Shown: piece after piece, positions 6,793-14,694 of the stretch
Layout of the letters: every line of letters starts with the position of its first letter
How positions within the stretch are numbered: position 1 is the stretch's first letter
Origin: an uncultured Corynebacterium sp.
GTDB lineage: Bacteria; Actinomycetota; Actinomycetes; Mycobacteriales; Mycobacteriaceae
Assembly (NCBI RefSeq): GCF_943914015.1
Contig: NZ_CALUAK010000038.1
Coordinates: 1 to 20,240, forward strand
Direction: 5' to 3'
DNA length: 20,240 nucleotides
Translations under genes and position numbers: made by a program
Notes under the pieces: model-generated
Databases searched by the model: none
What the model saw: the letters and a program-made list of their open reading frames with translations, nothing else
Told to the model about the DNA's origin: nothing

Positions 6793-8217
6793 CTAGCGCG
6801 TACGCACCTGCGGCGAGCTGTTGTAGATTTTCTTAAAAGTAGGAAGGCTGAGCAGTTGTGCGAGGAAAAGCAGGATGGTTCCGATAGCGATAGCGCCAAG
6901 GACTACCAAAGGACCCCCGACAGATTCTGGGTCTTCGATCACATAATCGGTACCAGCGCTGAAGGCACTGCCAGCCACCGTTCCCAAAGCCCATGCGCTC
7001 AACGTCGCAAGGACAAAGGGCATGATGTTTTCGATCCAATTCACTGAGATGATCGGTTGCGGACTAACTCCCATACGGTGAAGAGCTCGGATGTTTTGCT
7101 CACGGCTAAACTCTGCTGCGATTTGTGAGATCATGACAGACACCGAGTTGATGATGCAGGTGATGACGATAACCAGAAGCAGTCCCAGATTCAGGTCAGG
7201 CTTGAGGGCTTCCGTGACCGATTGAGCCGCCTGGGAGAGATCATCACCGGGAGCAAAGCGCATAAAACCAACGAATGCCGCCAGGAAAACCAAGAATGAA
7301 ATTCCAGAGATCCGGCGCCACACCGTCCGGGGATTGTGCAGGACATTCCGGAAACCCCACGACACCGTGACGTTCGGTATGCGTACCAATGGGCGAGCCA
7401 AAAGCTGCAGGATAAAGGGGCCCACGATGTCGTTTGTCAACATCAGCAGTGCCACGACCGCGAAGCTGAAGAACAGCTGATTAAGAGAACTCTGCTCGTC
7501 TGTAAAACGAGGGAGAACATAAGCAACCGCCAGAACAGCAATTAAAACGAGCAAACGCCAGGCTCGCAGGCGTTTCGCTGCACTACGGCGTACTACTCCC
7601 AGTGGCGAAATGCTCACCTGGATCAATCCCACGAATGTTGCTACGAGCGTGAACGCGACCAAGATGGCATCGATAAGTGGATAAAAATACCAGGGCATAT
7701 ATACTTCGTCGATGCTTACAGGCATCGATTGAAAGCTCAGACCAGTAAACAAAGGGGCACAAAGAAGCGCAAGAACTTGCCCCAACACGATCCCCGTTAC
7801 GGCTTGCACGAGCACTTCGCAGGCACCCATGACGTTGACCTGGCAGCGATTCAAGCCGATAAGGCGCAGTACCGCAAGCCGATAGTGCTGCGATTGCGCT
7901 GTCACCAGGGCAGCTTGTGAGGCCAAATTGCAGGCGGGAATCACAATGAGAATACAAGCAAAAAATGCGAGACTGAGGTAGGTCTGGGGAATGATCGCGA
8001 ATGAAGGATCGAGCTCCAAAGCGCCGGCTAGATTGCCGAACGGGTGGTGATAGCGTTGGTAGAACATGTACGTTCCGCTGGCGGTGATCGTCGCAATGGA
8101 ACTTACTATTGCAAAGGCAAGAACGCTTAAGAAGATGAGCAGACTGTCACGGTTCTTAGTGTGGGAACGTTGGATGGCCAACTCGGTGGTCAGACGCGCC
8201 AAAGAAGGGGTAGCCAT
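6793..8217 (-). CDS. ABC transporter permease, FtsX-like (474 aa)
   Basis: This integral membrane protein has many hydrophobic segments, among them LLIFLSVLAFAIVSSIATI near the N terminus, YLSLAFFACILIVIPACNL, a central LLVLIAVLAVAYVLP, and three near the C terminus (LLLVIVITCIINSVSVMI, MPFVLATLSAWALGTVAG, LVVLGAIAIGTILLFLAQLL). The two-module arrangement fits FtsX/MacB-type permeases that work with a LolD-like ATPase. The start overlaps the ATPase stop by one base (TGATG), so the pair is one translational unit. Substrate cannot be read from sequence. A divergent two-component system and a CPBP gene next door suggest extrusion of, or resistance to, membrane-active compounds; this is inference. 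Confidence 0.85.
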   Translation of the reverse strand: MATPSLARLTTELAIQRSHTKNRDSLLIFLSVLAFAIVSSIATITASGTYMFYQRYHHPFGNLAGALELDPSFAIIPQTYLSLAFFACILIVIPACNLASQAALVTAQSQHYRLAVLRLIGLNRCQVNVMGACEVLVQAVTGIVLGQVLALLCAPLFTGLSFQSMPVSIDEVYMPWYFYPLIDAILVAFTLVATFVGLIQVSISPLGVVRRSAAKRLRAWRLLVLIAVLAVAYVLPRFTDEQSSLNQLFFSFAVVALLMLTNDIVGPFILQLLARPLVRIPNVTVSWGFRNVLHNPRTVWRRISGISFLVFLAAFVGFMRFAPGDDLSQAAQSVTEALKPDLNLGLLLVIVITCIINSVSVMISQIAAEFSREQNIRALHRMGVSPQPIISVNWIENIMPFVLATLSAWALGTVAGSAFSAGTDYVIEDPESVGGPLVVLGAIAIGTILLFLAQLLSLPTFKKIYNSSPQVRTR

Positions 8218-8915
8218 CAGTTTTCCTCCTCGTGGCAGCGAAGCGTCTGATCAGAGTGAATGAATCCATCTCGGATTTCAACAAGTCGGTCACACCAGCG
8301 CGCCACCTTGGTGTCATGAGTGACCAAAACCAAAGCGCCACCGTAGTGCGACAATGTCAAGGTAATTAGTTGCATTGCCTGGTGCCCGGAGGCCTGATCC
8401 AATGCACCGGTAGGTTCGTCGGCGAAGACCACGCTCGGCTGGTGGACCAAGCCACGAGCTATCGCGACTCGCTGTGCCTGCCCACCGGAGAGCTCCGCAG
8501 GTAATTTATGGGAGTGCTCACCCAGCCCTACATGGTGGAGGAGGGCATCCGCGCGATCGAGTGCGTCAGAAGTTTTCACTCCAGTCAGGCGCAAGGGCAG
8601 AGCCACATTTTCGCGAGCCGGAAGCTCGGGGATAAGCAAGCTGTCTTGGAAGATGAACCCGAAGTCTCGCAGCCTGAGTGCAGAACGTTGGGCATCGGAA
8701 GCTGAGGAGATGACCTTGCCTTGAAATGTCACCGTGCCCGAGGTCGGCGTCAAGATTCCAGCCAAACAATTGAGGAAGGTAGATTTGCCAGAACCCGAAG
8801 GCCCCATGATGGCTACTTTTTCTCCGGGGGCAACATGCAGGTCGATGCCACGCAGAACTGTGGCGCTATTGAATGTTTTTGTTATCTGTTCTGCTGCAAG
8901 TATGGGTGTTGTCAT
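8217..8915 (-). CDS. ABC transporter ATP-binding protein, LolD/MacB-type (232 aa)
   Basis: A complete nucleotide-binding domain: Walker A GPSGSGKST (about 38-46), Q-loop in FIFQDSLLIPELPARENV, signature LSGGQAQRVAIARGL, Walker B VVFADEPTGALD and the switch histidine in LVTHDTKVARW. The ARENV-type motif after the Q-loop and the ADEPTGALD Walker B are typical of ATPases paired with FtsX/MacB-like permeases, which fits the next gene. It hydrolyses ATP to drive the permease at the cytoplasmic face. The start at 8915 faces the histidine kinase gene across about 110 bases, so the divergent promoters share this gap. Confidence 0.92.
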   Translation of the reverse strand: MTTPILAAEQITKTFNSATVLRGIDLHVAPGEKVAIMGPSGSGKSTFLNCLAGILTPTSGTVTFQGKVISSASDAQRSALRLRDFGFIFQDSLLIPELPARENVALPLRLTGVKTSDALDRADALLHHVGLGEHSHKLPAELSGGQAQRVAIARGLVHQPSVVFADEPTGALDQASGHQAMQLITLTLSHYGGALVLVTHDTKVARWCDRLVEIRDGFIHSDQTLRCHEEEN

Positions 8916-9012
8916 AGATGTTTATTTAAGTTGGTTCGCCAGCGAAGATGAATGGTGTTGGTTATAGAGTCACGGTAGACCCAGCTCTACCCCCACGCAC
9001 GGTGGCATCAGT

Positions 9013-9018
9013 TAAAGT
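9013..9018 (+). promoter_or_regulatory. Candidate -10 box (TAAAGT) for a leaderless kinase-regulator mRNA
   Basis: TAAAGT fits the actinobacterial TANNNT pattern and lies 7 bases before the ATG at 9026, placing the transcript start at or near the start codon. No Shine-Dalgarno site precedes that ATG, which supports a leaderless mRNA. No convincing -35 box was found. Confidence 0.4.
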
Positions 9019-9025
9019 TAACGGC

Positions 9026-9721
9026 ATGCGTTGGTTCCGGAAAAACAGCCACACCCGCAACAAGATGGAACATCAGCAGCTCCTCGAACAGCTAGTAACC
9101 TCGCAACGTGCTCTTGTCCATGCATACGAAATAGAGCGGCGTCGCATTGAGCGTGACTTGCACGACGGAGCACAGCAGTATTTGGTCAGCGCAGCATTAA
9201 AAATCGGGGAGGCTCAACTCACCGCTACTGGGCAGCAGGCAGAGCTGCTCGCAGAAGCTCGCGCTGCGCTGCAGCAGAGCTTAGACTCCCTGCGTGCTAC
9301 GGTCCGCGGAATTCACCCGCAAATTTTGCATGAACGTGGACTTGTCGCAGCGCTCGAGGATGCTTGCGATAGTAAATACGTTCGCATTCGTTGTCCCATC
9401 CCGATTCCTCAAGTGCCGGAGGGCGTGCTAGCTGCCGCGTATTTCTTCACCCTCGAGGCAGTAACAAATGCACGCAAATACGCTTCAGACAGTTTGGTAG
9501 AAGTCCTAATTACCGTTGGAGAGGGCTTGAACATTTCAGTCGTTGACCACGGCCAGGGCGGTGCACGAGTGGTGCCCGAAGGAGGATTAGCAGGAATGCG
9601 TGAACGCATCCATGCAGTCGGGGGAACGTTGGAAATCTATTCGCCGCAAGGCGGCCCGACCCGCGTAGCGGCGACAATTCCGCTTCTTTTACACCGTGAT
9701 GAGCCAGGAGTGGTGCTATGA
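9026..9721 (+). CDS. Soluble sensor histidine kinase, NarL/DesK family (231 aa)
   Basis: The HisKA_3 dimerisation and phosphoacceptor motif ERRRIERDLHDGAQQYL puts the phosphorylated histidine at residue 46. The HATPase domain follows, with an N box at EAVTNARKYA and glycine-rich ATP-lid sequence at GGLAGMRERIHAVGGTLEI. There is no transmembrane or sensor domain before the histidine, only about 30 residues of charged helix, so the signal must come from inside the cell or through a partner such as the adjacent ABC transporter. I chose ATG at 9026 because of the TAAAGT box 7 bases upstream; an in-frame ATG at 8948 would add 26 residues of unconvincing sequence. The stop overlaps the regulator start (ATGA). 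Confidence 0.88.
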   Translation: MRWFRKNSHTRNKMEHQQLLEQLVTSQRALVHAYEIERRRIERDLHDGAQQYLVSAALKIGEAQLTATGQQAELLAEARAALQQSLDSLRATVRGIHPQILHERGLVAALEDACDSKYVRIRCPIPIPQVPEGVLAAAYFFTLEAVTNARKYASDSLVEVLITVGEGLNISVVDHGQGGARVVPEGGLAGMRERIHAVGGTLEIYSPQGGPTRVAATIPLLLHRDEPGVVL

Positions 9722-10395
9722 AAATAATGCTGGCGGAAGATTCCGGTTTACTCCGTGATTCGCTTTCTGGAATGCTCAGGCGCCAGGGGATTGAAGTAAT
9801 TTCCCAATGCGATAGCGCCACTAAGCTTCTGTCCTCAGTTGCAGGGCACCCGGATGTAGATGTTGTAGTAACAGATATCCGTATGCCCCCGCAGATGCGG
9901 GACGATGGCCTCCAAGCCGCAGCCACAATTCGCAAGGAATACCCGCACATTGGGCTGCTGGTGTGCTCCCAATACGCCACGCCGGCGTATGCGCGCGCCG
10001 TCCTCGAGCTGACGTATGGCCAGGCCAATGCTGGCGGTGTGGGCTACATCCTCAAAGACTCTATCGCGGATGTAGCAGAATTCCTGGACACGCTGCGTGC
10101 GGTAGGCCAGGGCAGGGTGGTCCTGGGCAGCGAGATTGCCGAAAACCTCGCCCGCCATGACCACCAAGGTGCCGCCATCGAAAGCCTGACGGTGCGCGAA
10201 CGCGAGGTCCTTGAAGCGATGGCGCAAGGTTTGTCCAACTCCGATATCGCTGCTCACCTCTACCTTTCTGAAGCAGGCGTATCGAAGCATATTGCCTCCG
10301 TATTCCAAAAACTCGGCTTCGATGCTGCTGAGCCTAACCGCCGGGTGAAGGCGATTTTGCAGTATCTGGCGTATACATATCAGCGCCCGTTGTAG
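9718..10395 (+). CDS. Response regulator, NarL/LuxR family (225 aa)
   Basis: The receiver domain has the acidic pair Glu7-Asp8, phosphoacceptor Asp53 (VVVTDIRMPP) and the conserved Lys113 (YILKDS). The C-terminal LuxR-type helix-turn-helix reads LTVREREVLEAMAQGLSNSDIAAHL...SKHIASVFQKLG (about 157-200). It overlaps the kinase gene by 4 bases and is clearly its partner. By position the likely target is the divergent ABC transporter operon, and perhaps its own promoter, but no operator was proven. Confidence 0.92.
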   Translation: MKIMLAEDSGLLRDSLSGMLRRQGIEVISQCDSATKLLSSVAGHPDVDVVVTDIRMPPQMRDDGLQAAATIRKEYPHIGLLVCSQYATPAYARAVLELTYGQANAGGVGYILKDSIADVAEFLDTLRAVGQGRVVLGSEIAENLARHDHQGAAIESLTVREREVLEAMAQGLSNSDIAAHLYLSEAGVSKHIASVFQKLGFDAAEPNRRVKAILQYLAYTYQRPL

Positions 10396-10674
10396 GAGCG
10401 TTTTGTTGGATCCTCGGCTGAGTCCCTGCAGACAACGGTGCTGACTGATACCTGCGCCACGTATCGGCCGGTGGGGTGGGGCATGAACGATGCCTTTTAT
10501 CCTCAGCCTTTGTCAGAAACCGTGGAAGAGTTCGTTGACGCTGGCTTCGAGCTTGTCCGCGACCTCTCGGTCGCCACGTTCCTGATCTGCAACGGTGGCC
10601 CGAACGGGGTGCCGGAGCTGCCGCCTTTGCTGGTGCCATCAGTACTTATTTGGCAGCATCAAATTTTCAGCTGA
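10396..10674 (+). pseudogene. Possible remnant of a SAM-dependent methyltransferase C terminus
   Basis: After the regulator stop the same frame stays open to a TGA at 10672-10674. From about 10483 it reads MNDAFYPQPLSETVEEFVDAGFELVRD. The pattern PLSxxxxxxxxAGFELV is common near the C terminus of small SAM-dependent methyltransferases. Nothing upstream supplies the SAM-binding domain, and no convincing ribosome binding site is present, so this would be a leftover of a lost gene. The match is short and I hold it only weakly. Confidence 0.25.
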
Positions 10675-10685
10675 GCGTAGCGAAA

Positions 10686-10777
10686 AGTAGATATGTGTCT
10701 ACTAGAGTTTTTCTTCGCGGTGGGCGCACTTAGTAGGTGGTTCGAACGAACCGGTGGTTTCGTGGGGACGTCTCCCC
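10686..10777. promoter_or_regulatory. Cluster of inverted repeats upstream of aspT
   Basis: Three short perfect inverted repeats lie in the gap before aspT: AGTAGA-(6)-TCTACT at 10686-10703, GGTTC-GAAC-GAACC at 10739-10752, and GGGGA-CGTC-TCCCC at 10764-10777. None is followed by a T run, so terminators are unlikely. They may be operators or 5' UTR hairpins. No promoter box was identified with confidence in 10675-10870. Confidence 0.3.
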
Positions 10778-10881
10778 GTGGGCGTCGACAAGCATCCTCG
10801 ATCATGCGGTGCCGGGCAGGGGAGCGAGGGGGTAAGGTGGTCGGTGGACGAAACAGGATTCATTTTTGCTGGGAGGACGGC

Positions 10882-12126
10882 ATGACCCACACCCTTGATT
10901 TGGCTGCACTCAAAAAACAGTACGACGAGCTCAAGGCCAAGAATTTGGACTTGAATCTCACCCGCGGAAAGCCCTCGATGGAGCAGTTGAACTTCTCCAA
11001 CGCGCTCCTCGGCTTGCCTAGCGAGGATCACCTCACCGACAAGACGGGTACCGATGTCCGCAACTACGGCAACCTCCGCGGCATCGTGGATATCCGCGAG
11101 ATCTGGGCGGAGCTCCTCGGCATCGACGTGGACAACATCATTGCGCAGGATTCCTCCTCGCTGAACATCCAGTTCGACATCATTAGCTGGTCCTACATCT
11201 TCGGCAACCAGGATTCCCCCATGCCGTGGTCGCAGGAGGAAGACTTGAAGTGGCTGTGCCCGGTTCCCGGCTATGACCGCCACTTCACCATCACGCAGAA
11301 GTTCGGCTTCGAGATGATCCCGGTGCCGATGAACGAGGACGGCCCGGACATGGACACCGTTCGCGAGCTGGTCAAGGATCCGGCCGTCAAGGGCATGTGG
11401 TGCGTGCCGATGTTCTCCAACCCGGGTGGCCAGACCTACTCGGAGAAGGTGTGCCGCGAGCTCGCCGAGATGGAGACCGCAGCGCCCGATTTCCGCATCT
11501 TCTGGGATAATGCCTACGCCATTCATATCCTGCGCGGGGACTTCCCCGAGGTCTACCCGGTTCTGGACTACGCCGCCGAGGCTGGCCACCCGAACCGCTT
11601 CAACATCTTCGCGTCCACCTCGAAGATCACGCTGGCCGGTTCCGGCGTGTCCTTCTACGCCTCCTCCAAGGAGAACCTTGACTTCTGGGCATCGGTCGCC
11701 GGTGTTCGCGGCATCGGCCCGAACAAGGTCAACCAGCTCGCCCACGCACAGTTCTTCACCGATGCCGAGGGCGTGAAGAACCACATGAAGCTGCACGCTG
11801 AATCGCTCGCGCCGAAGTTCGACAAGGTGGTCTCCATCCTGGAGAACCGCCTCGGCGAGTACGGTGTCGCCAGCTGGACGAACCCTAACGGTGGCTACTT
11901 CATCTCCCTCGATGTTGTCGACGGCACCGCCTCCCGCGTCGTTCAGCTCGCTAAGGAGGCCGGCATCGCCCTCACTGGCGCTGGTAGCTCCTTCCCGCTG
12001 CACAAGGATCCGAACGATCGGAACATCCGGCTTTCCCCGTCTCTTCCGCCTATCGACGAGCTGGAGCAGGCCATGGAAGGTGTGGCCACGTGTGTGCTCC
12101 TCGCCGCCGCTGAGAAGCAGGCCTAA
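10882..12126 (+). CDS. aspT: Aspartate aminotransferase, AspT-type class I (414 aa)
   Basis: A PLP-dependent aminotransferase of the unusual class I subgroup found in actinobacteria, very close in sequence style to C. glutamicum AspT. It interconverts aspartate plus 2-oxoglutarate with oxaloacetate plus glutamate. The PLP lysine is Lys248 in FASTSKITLAGSG; the cofactor aspartate is in FRIFWDNAYAIH, and the substrate-binding arginine is probably in NIRLSPSLPP. Start ATG at 10882 is preceded by GGGAGGA; an upstream in-frame start at 10693 is rejected because the added sequence is not protein-like. A strong terminator follows. Near dnaX this gene order is conserved in Corynebacterium and Mycobacterium. 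Confidence 0.93.
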   Translation: MTHTLDLAALKKQYDELKAKNLDLNLTRGKPSMEQLNFSNALLGLPSEDHLTDKTGTDVRNYGNLRGIVDIREIWAELLGIDVDNIIAQDSSSLNIQFDIISWSYIFGNQDSPMPWSQEEDLKWLCPVPGYDRHFTITQKFGFEMIPVPMNEDGPDMDTVRELVKDPAVKGMWCVPMFSNPGGQTYSEKVCRELAEMETAAPDFRIFWDNAYAIHILRGDFPEVYPVLDYAAEAGHPNRFNIFASTSKITLAGSGVSFYASSKENLDFWASVAGVRGIGPNKVNQLAHAQFFTDAEGVKNHMKLHAESLAPKFDKVVSILENRLGEYGVASWTNPNGGYFISLDVVDGTASRVVQLAKEAGIALTGAGSSFPLHKDPNDRNIRLSPSLPPIDELEQAMEGVATCVLLAAAEKQA

Positions 12127-12162
12127 CGCGCTTCAGCGTTAACGCCCTTTCAGCGTTAGCGT

Positions 12163-12191
12163 GCCCCCGCTTAACACGCGGGGGCGTTTTT
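12163..12191 (+). terminator. Rho-independent terminator of aspT
   Basis: A perfect 8-bp GC stem, GCCCCCGC (12163-12170) with GCGGGGGC (12178-12185), has a 7-base loop and is followed by GTTTTT. It lies 37 bases after the aspT stop codon. Confidence 0.92.
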
Positions 12192-12328
12192 ATGTTGGGA
12201 ACTTTCGGCTTCGAACTACCAAACAAGTAAATGGGGGTAGGTCAGGGGGAGACTAAGGGTTGGCTAAAAACGTGTTAAGGTGGGTAAATAAAAAACATCT
12301 GACATTTCGGGTGTAGGTACTCGGGCGT

Positions 12329-12348
12329 TAAGATTGCTCAACATGTTG
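12329..12348 (+). promoter_or_regulatory. Candidate gluA promoter -10 (TAAGAT) and a palindrome
   Basis: TAAGAT at 12329-12334 is a plausible -10 box, with TTTCGG at 12305-12310 about 18 bases upstream as a weak -35. Directly downstream, CAACATGTTG (12339-12348) is a perfect 10-bp palindrome near the predicted transcript start, suited to an operator. No site resembling the AmtR operator known for nitrogen-controlled genes of C. glutamicum was seen. The rest of 12192-12328 shows nothing further. Confidence 0.35.
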
Positions 12349-12382
12349 TTTTATGGTGGGCGAAGTCACTAGTTTTTGTGGC

Positions 12383-13141
12383 ATGAATTACACCGATGAC
12401 TCGCATACCGCCATGATCCGTATGGACGGCGTGAATAAGTACTTCGGCGATTACCACGCCCTCAAAGACATCCACCTTGAGGTACCCAAGGGGCAAGTCG
12501 TCGTTGTGCTGGGGCCCAGTGGCTCCGGAAAATCCACGCTGTGCCGCACCATCAACCGCCTGGAGACCATCGACTCCGGCACGATCTCCATCGCCGGCAC
12601 CCCGCTGCCGGAGGAAGGCAAGGAGCTCACCGCCTTGCGCGCCGAGGTCGGCATGTGCTTCCAGAGCTTCAACCTCTTCCCGCACCTCACCATCCGCAAA
12701 AACGTCACCCTCGGCCCCACAAAGGTGAAGGGGATGGACGCCAGCGAGGCGAACGCCCTGGCAGACAAGCTCCTCGCTCGCGTCGGCATCGCCGAACAGG
12801 CCGACAAGTACCCGGCACAGCTCTCCGGCGGCCAGCAGCAGCGCGTCGCCATCGCCCGTGCGCTTGCGATGAAGCCCAAGGTTATGCTTTTCGACGAGCC
12901 GACGTCGGCTCTTGACCCGGAAATGGTGGGGGAGGTCTTGCAGGTGATGAGTTCCCTCGCCGCCGACGGCATGACCATGCTTGTGGTCACCCACGAGATG
13001 GGCTTCGCCCGCGAGGTCGCCGACCGCATCCTGTTCATGGCCGACGGCACGATCGTCGAAGACACCGACCCCGAGTCGTTCTTCACCAACCCGCAGTCGA
13101 ACCGCGCCAAGGACTTCCTGTCCAAGATTCTGGGGCGCTAG
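12383..13141 (+). CDS. gluA: Glutamate ABC transporter ATP-binding protein GluA
   Basis: This ATPase drives the GluBCD glutamate importer. Motifs: Walker A GPSGSGKST, Q-loop CFQSFNLFPHLTI, signature LSGGQQQRVAIARAL, Walker B VMLFDEPTSALD and switch histidine in VVTHEMGFAR. The sequence is very similar to what I recall of C. glutamicum GluA (about 242 residues), whose start would match the ATG at 12413 (MIRMDGVNKYFGDYHALKD). ATGs at 12353 and 12383 are also in frame, and none has a clear ribosome binding site. I list 12383 as a middle choice; the true start is uncertain by up to 20 codons. gluB follows after 2 bases. Confidence 0.92.
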   Translation: MNYTDDSHTAMIRMDGVNKYFGDYHALKDIHLEVPKGQVVVVLGPSGSGKSTLCRTINRLETIDSGTISIAGTPLPEEGKELTALRAEVGMCFQSFNLFPHLTIRKNVTLGPTKVKGMDASEANALADKLLARVGIAEQADKYPAQLSGGQQQRVAIARALAMKPKVMLFDEPTSALDPEMVGEVLQVMSSLAADGMTMLVVTHEMGFAREVADRILFMADGTIVEDTDPESFFTNPQSNRAKDFLSKILGR

Positions 13142-13143
13142 GT

Positions 13144-14007
13144 ATGAAAAAACTCTTTGCACTTATCGCCACCCTCGCCGTCGCCGTCACTGCCACCGCC
13201 TGCGGTTCCACCGAGCCGCGCAGCCTCGTGCGATCCATTGATGCCGGCGAGGTCATCCTGGGCACCAAGTACGACCAGCCCGGCCTCGGGATGCGCAACC
13301 CAGACAAGACCATGACTGGCCTCGACGTGGAAGTGGCCACCTACGTGGTTAACCACATCGCCGACCAGCGTGGCGTGGCCCATCCGAACATCACCTGGCG
13401 CGAAACGCCATCCGCCACCCGCGAAACCGTCATCAAAAACGGTGAGGTGGACATGATCGCCGGCACGTATTCCATCAACGCGTCGCGCGCCAAGTCCGTC
13501 AACTTTGGTGGCCCCTATTTGCTCACCCACCAGGCGCTCCTCGTACGCGGCGACGACACGTCCCTTACCTCTCTGCAGGACCTCGACAAAGGTAAGAAAC
13601 TGTGCTCCGTCACCGGTTCCACCCCCGCCCAGAAGGTGAAGAACTCCCTCCCCGGCGTGCAGCTGCAGGAATACGATTCCTACTCCTCGTGCGTGGAGGC
13701 GCTCCACCAGCAAAAGGTGGATGCCATGACGACGGACGCCACCATCCTCTACGGCTTCGCCCTCCAATACCCCGGCGAGTTCGAGGTCATTGAGATGACC
13801 AAGGAGGACGGCAAGCCGTTCACCAACGAGCACTACGGACTCGGCCTGGCCAAGGACGACGAAGAATCCACTGAGGCGATCAACGATGCCGTCCGCGCCA
13901 TGCAGGATGACGGTTCGTTCCAGGCCATGGTGGATAAGAATCTCGGCGAAAACGCCTCCGTGGTGGAGGCCGATGAAGCCGGCAACCTGGACTTTGTTAA
14001 GGAGTAG
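13144..14007 (+). CDS. gluB: Glutamate-binding lipoprotein GluB (287 aa)
   Basis: The solute receptor of the glutamate importer. The N-terminal signal peptide MKKLFALIATLAVAVTATAC ends in a lipobox with the acylated cysteine at residue 20, so the mature protein is anchored outside the membrane. A family 3 solute-binding domain follows, with characteristic stretches such as MTGLDVEVATYVVNHIA, VDMIAGTYSINASRAKSVNFGGPYL and TTDATILYGFALQYP. It starts 2 bases after gluA and is followed 3 bases later by gluC, so all are one transcript. It binds glutamate in the known C. glutamicum system; a different amino acid preference cannot be excluded. Confidence 0.93.
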   Translation: MKKLFALIATLAVAVTATACGSTEPRSLVRSIDAGEVILGTKYDQPGLGMRNPDKTMTGLDVEVATYVVNHIADQRGVAHPNITWRETPSATRETVIKNGEVDMIAGTYSINASRAKSVNFGGPYLLTHQALLVRGDDTSLTSLQDLDKGKKLCSVTGSTPAQKVKNSLPGVQLQEYDSYSSCVEALHQQKVDAMTTDATILYGFALQYPGEFEVIEMTKEDGKPFTNEHYGLGLAKDDEESTEAINDAVRAMQDDGSFQAMVDKNLGENASVVEADEAGNLDFVKE

Positions 14008-14010
14008 AAA

Positions 14011-14691
14011 ATGACTGAACTGTGGGCAGACCTGTGGCCGGGACTCCTCGGAGCCTTCTGGGTCACCATCAAACTGACATTCTTCTCCGCCATCGGCGCG
14101 TTCATTCTCGGGGTCATCCTGACAGCGATGCGCGTCTCCCCGGTGGCGATCCTTCGCGGTATTGCGCGTTTCTACATCGAGACGGTGCGAAACACCCCGC
14201 TGACGCTCATCATCCTGTTCTGCTCCATCGGCCTGTACCAGAACCTGGGGCTGACGCTCGCACCGGAAAACGATAACTTCATCAAGAACAACAACTTCTG
14301 GCTCGCCGTCCTCGCGTTCGTGCTCTACACCTCCACGTTCGTGGCAGAGTCCCTGCGCTCCGGCATCAACACCGTCCACTTCGGGCAGGCCGAGGCCGCG
14401 CGTTCGCTGGGCTTGAGCTTCACACAGACGTTCCGCTTCGTCGTGTTCCCGCAGGCCTTCAAGTCGGCTGTGGTGCCACTGGGGAACACACTTATCGCAC
14501 TGACAAAGAACACGACGATCGCCTCGGTCATCGGCGTTGCCGAGGCATCGCTGCTGATGAAGTCCACCATCGAAAACCACGCTAACCACACGATCCTGGT
14601 GTTCATGATTTTCGCCCTCGGCTTCATCATCATCACGCTGCCGATGGGCCTCATGTTCACCCGCTACACCCGCAGGAAGGCGGTGGCATAA
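14011..14691 (+). CDS. gluC: Glutamate ABC transporter permease GluC (226 aa)
   Basis: An inner-membrane permease of the polar amino acid (HisM) type. About five hydrophobic segments are visible, including AFWVTIKLTFFSAIGAFILG, TLIILFCSIGLY, FWLAVLAFVLYTSTFVAES and ILVFMIFALGFIIITLPMGL. The cytoplasmic EAA loop that contacts GluA reads SLRSGINTVHFGQAEAARSLGLSF (about residues 114-137). It forms a heteromeric channel with GluD. Gaps of 3 bases on both sides show a tightly packed operon. Confidence 0.93.
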   Translation: MTELWADLWPGLLGAFWVTIKLTFFSAIGAFILGVILTAMRVSPVAILRGIARFYIETVRNTPLTLIILFCSIGLYQNLGLTLAPENDNFIKNNNFWLAVLAFVLYTSTFVAESLRSGINTVHFGQAEAARSLGLSFTQTFRFVVFPQAFKSAVVPLGNTLIALTKNTTIASVIGVAEASLLMKSTIENHANHTILVFMIFALGFIIITLPMGLMFTRYTRRKAVA

Positions 14692-14694
14692 AAA

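Noticed and set aside
10693..10881. N-terminal extension of aspT from an upstream start
   Set aside because: The added 63 residues are Arg/Gly-rich and not family-like, while ATG 10882 has a strong GGGAGGA site.
10702..12003. 433-codon open frame opposite aspT
   Set aside because: An antisense shadow of a well-supported aminotransferase gene, with no domain or start signal.
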